Shown: piece by piece, positions 61,683 to 64,000 of the stretch
How positions within the stretch are numbered: the stretch's first letter is position 1
How the letters are laid out: each line of letters begins with the position of its first letter
Assembly (NCBI GenBank): GCA_005879535.1
Contig: VBKI01000048.1
Location: 44,290 to 108,289 of the forward strand
Source of the DNA: Deltaproteobacteria bacterium
GTDB taxonomy: Bacteria > Myxococcota > Myxococcia > Myxococcales > 40CM-4-68-19
Direction of reading: 5' to 3'
DNA: 64,000 nucleotides
Program-made: the position numbers and the translations under genes
Notes under the pieces: generated by a model
The model's database searches: none
The model's input: the letters and a program-made list of their open reading frames with translations, nothing else
Told to the model about the DNA's origin: nothing

Positions 61683-64000
61683 CGCTGCGGTACGCCGTCG
61701 GCATCGACCTCGGCACCTCCAATTCGGCGCTCGCATTCGCGGACCTGTCCGAGCCGGATCCGGGTATCCACGTCTTCGAGGTCCCGCAGCTCGTCGATCG
61801 GTCGCTCACGCAGCCGCACCAACTGCTTCCCTCGCATCTGTATCTTCCTTCGCCGCACGAAGGGCTCGGCGAGGTCCTGGTCGGCACGTTCGCCCGCGAT
61901 CGCGGAGCGCAGGTTCCCGGGCGGCACGTCGCTTCCGCAAAGAGCTGGCTCTGCCATCCCTCGGTCGACCGCACCGCGGAGATCCTGCCGTGGGGAGCAC
62001 CCCCGGACGTGCCGCGGCTCTCGCCGGTGGCTGCGAGCGCGCGCATCCTGCGGCACCTGCGAGATGCCTGGGACGGCGCGCACCCCGAGGCTCCGTTGGG
62101 CGAGCAGGACCTCGTCGTCACCGTTCCCGCTTCCTTCGACGAGGGCGCTCGCGCCCTGACCCTGCGCGCGGCGGAGGAAGCGGGTTTGCCAAACGTCATT
62201 CTGCTGGAGGAGCCGCAGGCCGCGTTTTACGACTGGACGCGCGTCCACCGCGGGAATCTGGAGGCGCAGCTCGGCGGCGTGCATCTGATCCTCCTCGTCG
62301 ACGTCGGAGGCGGCACGACCGATCTGACGCTGATCCGGACCCGGCTTCGCGAGGACACGGCACCGGTGCTGGAGCGGATTGCCGTCGGCGATCACGTGCT
62401 CCTGGGCGGCGACAACATGGATCTGGCGCTGGCCCGCGTTGCCGAGCAGCGCCTGGGGCAGAGATTGAACGCCGCGCAATTCGGCGCGCTGGTGCAGTCA
62501 GCGCGCGTTGCCAAGGAGCTGCTGCTCGCGGACGATGCTCCGGAGCGGACGACGCTCGCGGTAGCGGGCGCGGGATCGCGCCTGATTGGGGGCGCGCTCA
62601 GCACGGAGCTGGCGCGCGACGAGGTCCGCGCGCTGCTCGTCGACGGATTCTTTCCCCGCGCCGCGGCCGACGACGCGCCGGCAAGATCGGCGCGCACCGC
62701 CGGTCTGGCGGAGCTCGGCCTTCCGTACGCGGCGGACCCGGCCATCACCCGACACGCAGCGGCGTTCCTGAAGCGGCATGCTCGCACCGCCGGCGAGCTG
62801 CGGGTCGACGCCGTCCTCTACAACGGCGGCGCCTTGACGCCAAAGCTGCTTGCAGATCGTCTGACGGAGGTGATCTCGGGCTGGGTGGGAACCGCCGTGC
62901 GCCAGTTGCGCAACGACGCGCCCGATCTCGCGGTGGCCCGCGGCGCGGCAGCCTATGCGCTCGTCCGGCGCGGACTCGGGCTCCGCATCGGAGGCGGCAG
63001 CCCGCGCACCTACTACGTCGGGGTGGGCGACGGCGGCCAGGCCGTCTGCGTCGTCCCCCGCGGCGCTGCCGAGGGGGTGGAGCAATCCCTGGATCGCGAC
63101 TTCTCTCTCGTGCTCGGGCGCCCCGTGCGCTTCCGCCTCTTCGCTTCAGCGGGGTTCCGCCCCGAGCGCGCCGGCGATCTGGCGCAGGTCGACGACGATC
63201 TGACGGAGCTTCCTCCGCTGCAGACCGTCATCCCCGGCGAGGGCGTTGCGCCGGTGCGGCTGAGGGCGGCGCTCACCGAGATCGGCACCCTCGAGGTCTT
63301 CTGCGAAGGCGCGCAACGGTGGAAGCTCGAGTTCCAGCTCCGCGCCGAAGCGCGTGAAGCCGGGGCTGTCTCGCAACTGCCGCGCAACATCGACGCAGCC
63401 CGCGAGCAGTTGCAAGTCGTCTTCGGGAAGAAGCCGGTCCAGGATGCGAGCGCCAAGGACATGTGGCGCAACCTGGAGCGGGTGCTCGGCGATCGCTCGA
63501 CATGGACGCTGGCGACGGACCGTGATCTCTGGGGTGTCGTCTGGGCGGGCACGCAGAAGCGGCGCCGGAGCGCGGATCACGAGCGGATGTTTCTCTCTCT
63601 CTGCGGATTCCTGCTCCGGCCCGGGTTCGGGGCGCCGCTCGATGCCTGGCGCGTCGAGCAGACCTGGACGCTGTTTGCGCAGGGCCTCACGCATCACAGG
63701 GAACCGGCGGTCTGGGCGGCGTGGTGGATCCTCTGGCGCCGCATCGCGGCCGGACTGTCGGCAGACGCGCATCTCGCGTTGTTCGAGGCGATCGGCGCGC
63801 ACCTGCGGCCCGCGCCGAAGCAGCGCGTCGCAAATCCCGGCAAGCGACTCCCCGGAATGGCGATGGACGAGATGGTCCGCCTCGTCGGCGCACTGGAGCG
63901 GCTGCCGGTGGAACGCAAGATCGAGGCCGGAGGATGGCTGCTGGACAAGCTCTCGTCGCCCGCGCGGCCGGCTCCGGGCGTCGCCTGGGCGCTGGGGCGG
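61679..64000 (+). CDS. Non-canonical Hsp70-family protein (second copy, partial, 3' end outside window)
   Basis: The visible 774 residues begin at GTG 61679 with VTLRYAVGIDLGTSNSALAFADL. They share with the preceding protein the unusual blocks FARDRGAQVPGRHVASAKSWL and LLEEPQAAFYDW, LLVDVGGGTTDLTLI and IAVGDHVLLGGDNMDLALA. After the ATPase and short beta domains it continues (from about residue 580) into a long helical extension (PVQDASAKDMWRNLERVLGD, TQKRRRSADHERMFLSLCGFLLRPGFG, RLPVERKIEAGGWLLDKL) like the DUF3731 region seen at the end of some large Hsp70 proteins. No stop is reached before 64000. Confidence 0.88.
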   Translation, partial: MTLRYAVGIDLGTSNSALAFADLSEPDPGIHVFEVPQLVDRSLTQPHQLLPSHLYLPSPHEGLGEVLVGTFARDRGAQVPGRHVASAKSWLCHPSVDRTAEILPWGAPPDVPRLSPVAASARILRHLRDAWDGAHPEAPLGEQDLVVTVPASFDEGARALTLRAAEEAGLPNVILLEEPQAAFYDWTRVHRGNLEAQLGGVHLILLVDVGGGTTDLTLIRTRLREDTAPVLERIAVGDHVLLGGDNMDLALARVAEQRLGQRLNAAQFGALVQSARVAKELLLADDAPERTTLAVAGAGSRLIGGALSTELARDEVRALLVDGFFPRAAADDAPARSARTAGLAELGLPYAADPAITRHAAAFLKRHARTAGELRVDAVLYNGGALTPKLLADRLTEVISGWVGTAVRQLRNDAPDLAVARGAAAYALVRRGLGLRIGGGSPRTYYVGVGDGGQAVCVVPRGAAEGVEQSLDRDFSLVLGRPVRFRLFASAGFRPERAGDLAQVDDDLTELPPLQTVIPGEGVAPVRLRAALTEIGTLEVFCEGAQRWKLEFQLRAEAREAGAVSQLPRNIDAAREQLQVVFGKKPVQDASAKDMWRNLERVLGDRSTWTLATDRDLWGVVWAGTQKRRRSADHERMFLSLCGFLLRPGFGAPLDAWRVEQTWTLFAQGLTHHREPAVWAAWWILWRRIAAGLSADAHLALFEAIGAHLRPAPKQRVANPGKRLPGMAMDEMVRLVGALERLPVERKIEAGGWLLDKLSSPARPAPGVAWALGR

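Noticed and set aside
59409..61736. A 775-codon minus-strand frame opposite DUF2760 and the first Hsp70
   Set aside because: Antisense shadow of two recognised genes. It also runs through the divergent promoter side without a sensible start.

Overview
This 64 kb, very GC-rich window is a chromosomal stretch of a Myxococcota (deltaproteobacterial) genome. The best lineage markers are an adjacent carD-carG pair (a CarD with a histone-H1-like tail and its zinc-binding partner CarG), a zinc-ribbon/GYF/TonB-like protein of the AgmX/GltJ gliding-motility type, a protein ending in an MXAN_5187-type C-terminal domain, a DUF4388 protein and many lipoproteins. The tail of CarD points towards the Anaeromyxobacter side of the phylum. 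I see no tRNA, rRNA, CRISPR array, transposase or phage gene. No gene-free stretch exceeds 300 bases; the largest gap is 246 bases at 11471-11716.

Layout. (1) 1-11561, minus strand: a compact division and cell-wall (dcw) cluster in the order mraZ, STAS protein, rsmH, ftsL, ftsI, murE, murF, mraY, murD, ftsW, murG (cut by the window edge). Most joints are 1-4 base start/stop overlaps. A promoter and a three-repeat MraZ operator precede mraZ. (2) 11717-17655, minus: an exported acetamidase/formamidase-family protein, an M1 aminopeptidase, a tiny Lys-rich exported protein, a degenerate trehalose-phosphatase-like protein and a long acyl-CoA dehydrogenase. (3) 17816-22041, plus: carD-carG, then a membrane glycosyltransferase with a companion protein and an unknown helical protein. 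(4) 22142-31843: cpoB, a GIY-YIG protein, a PBP1A with a long repeat-bearing cytoplasmic tail, a myxobacterial sensor-like protein, truD, a DUF4388 protein, a DsbA-like thioredoxin and a TPR lipoprotein. (5) 31863-34360, plus: a B12-type radical SAM protein and a DHH phosphoesterase. (6) 34366-42459, minus: yceI, gshA, an unknown gene, frr, pyrH, rmuC, an N6-adenine methylase and the GltJ-like protein. (7) 42516-49417, minus: a small zinc protein with its own promoter, an unknown gene, then six tightly joined genes that together look like most of an ethylmalonyl-CoA pathway. (8) 49446-59287: PilZ, a parvulin-like lipoprotein, a FIST sensor, a 5'-nucleotidase-like lipoprotein, a second membrane glycosyltransferase pair, an HEXXH lipoprotein peptidase, and a radical SAM/flippase-like pair. 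(9) 59401-64000, plus: a DUF2760 protein and two tandem non-canonical Hsp70 proteins, the second cut by the window edge.

The most interesting system is the six-gene run at 43542-49381. In transcription order it encodes an N-terminal-half mesaconyl-CoA hydratase, a methylsuccinyl-CoA dehydrogenase-like enzyme, a C-terminal-half mesaconyl-CoA hydratase, the large subunit of a B12-dependent acyl-CoA mutase, a fusion of the mutase B12-binding domain to a methylmalonyl/ethylmalonyl-CoA epimerase, and a crotonyl-CoA carboxylase/reductase. Linked in sequence these would carry crotonyl-CoA through ethylmalonyl-CoA and methylsuccinyl-CoA to methylmalyl-CoA. The hydratase and mutase are split and the epimerase is fused, an arrangement unlike the textbook alphaproteobacterial enzymes. 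Assignments rest on remembered family motifs and gene order, not on database searches.
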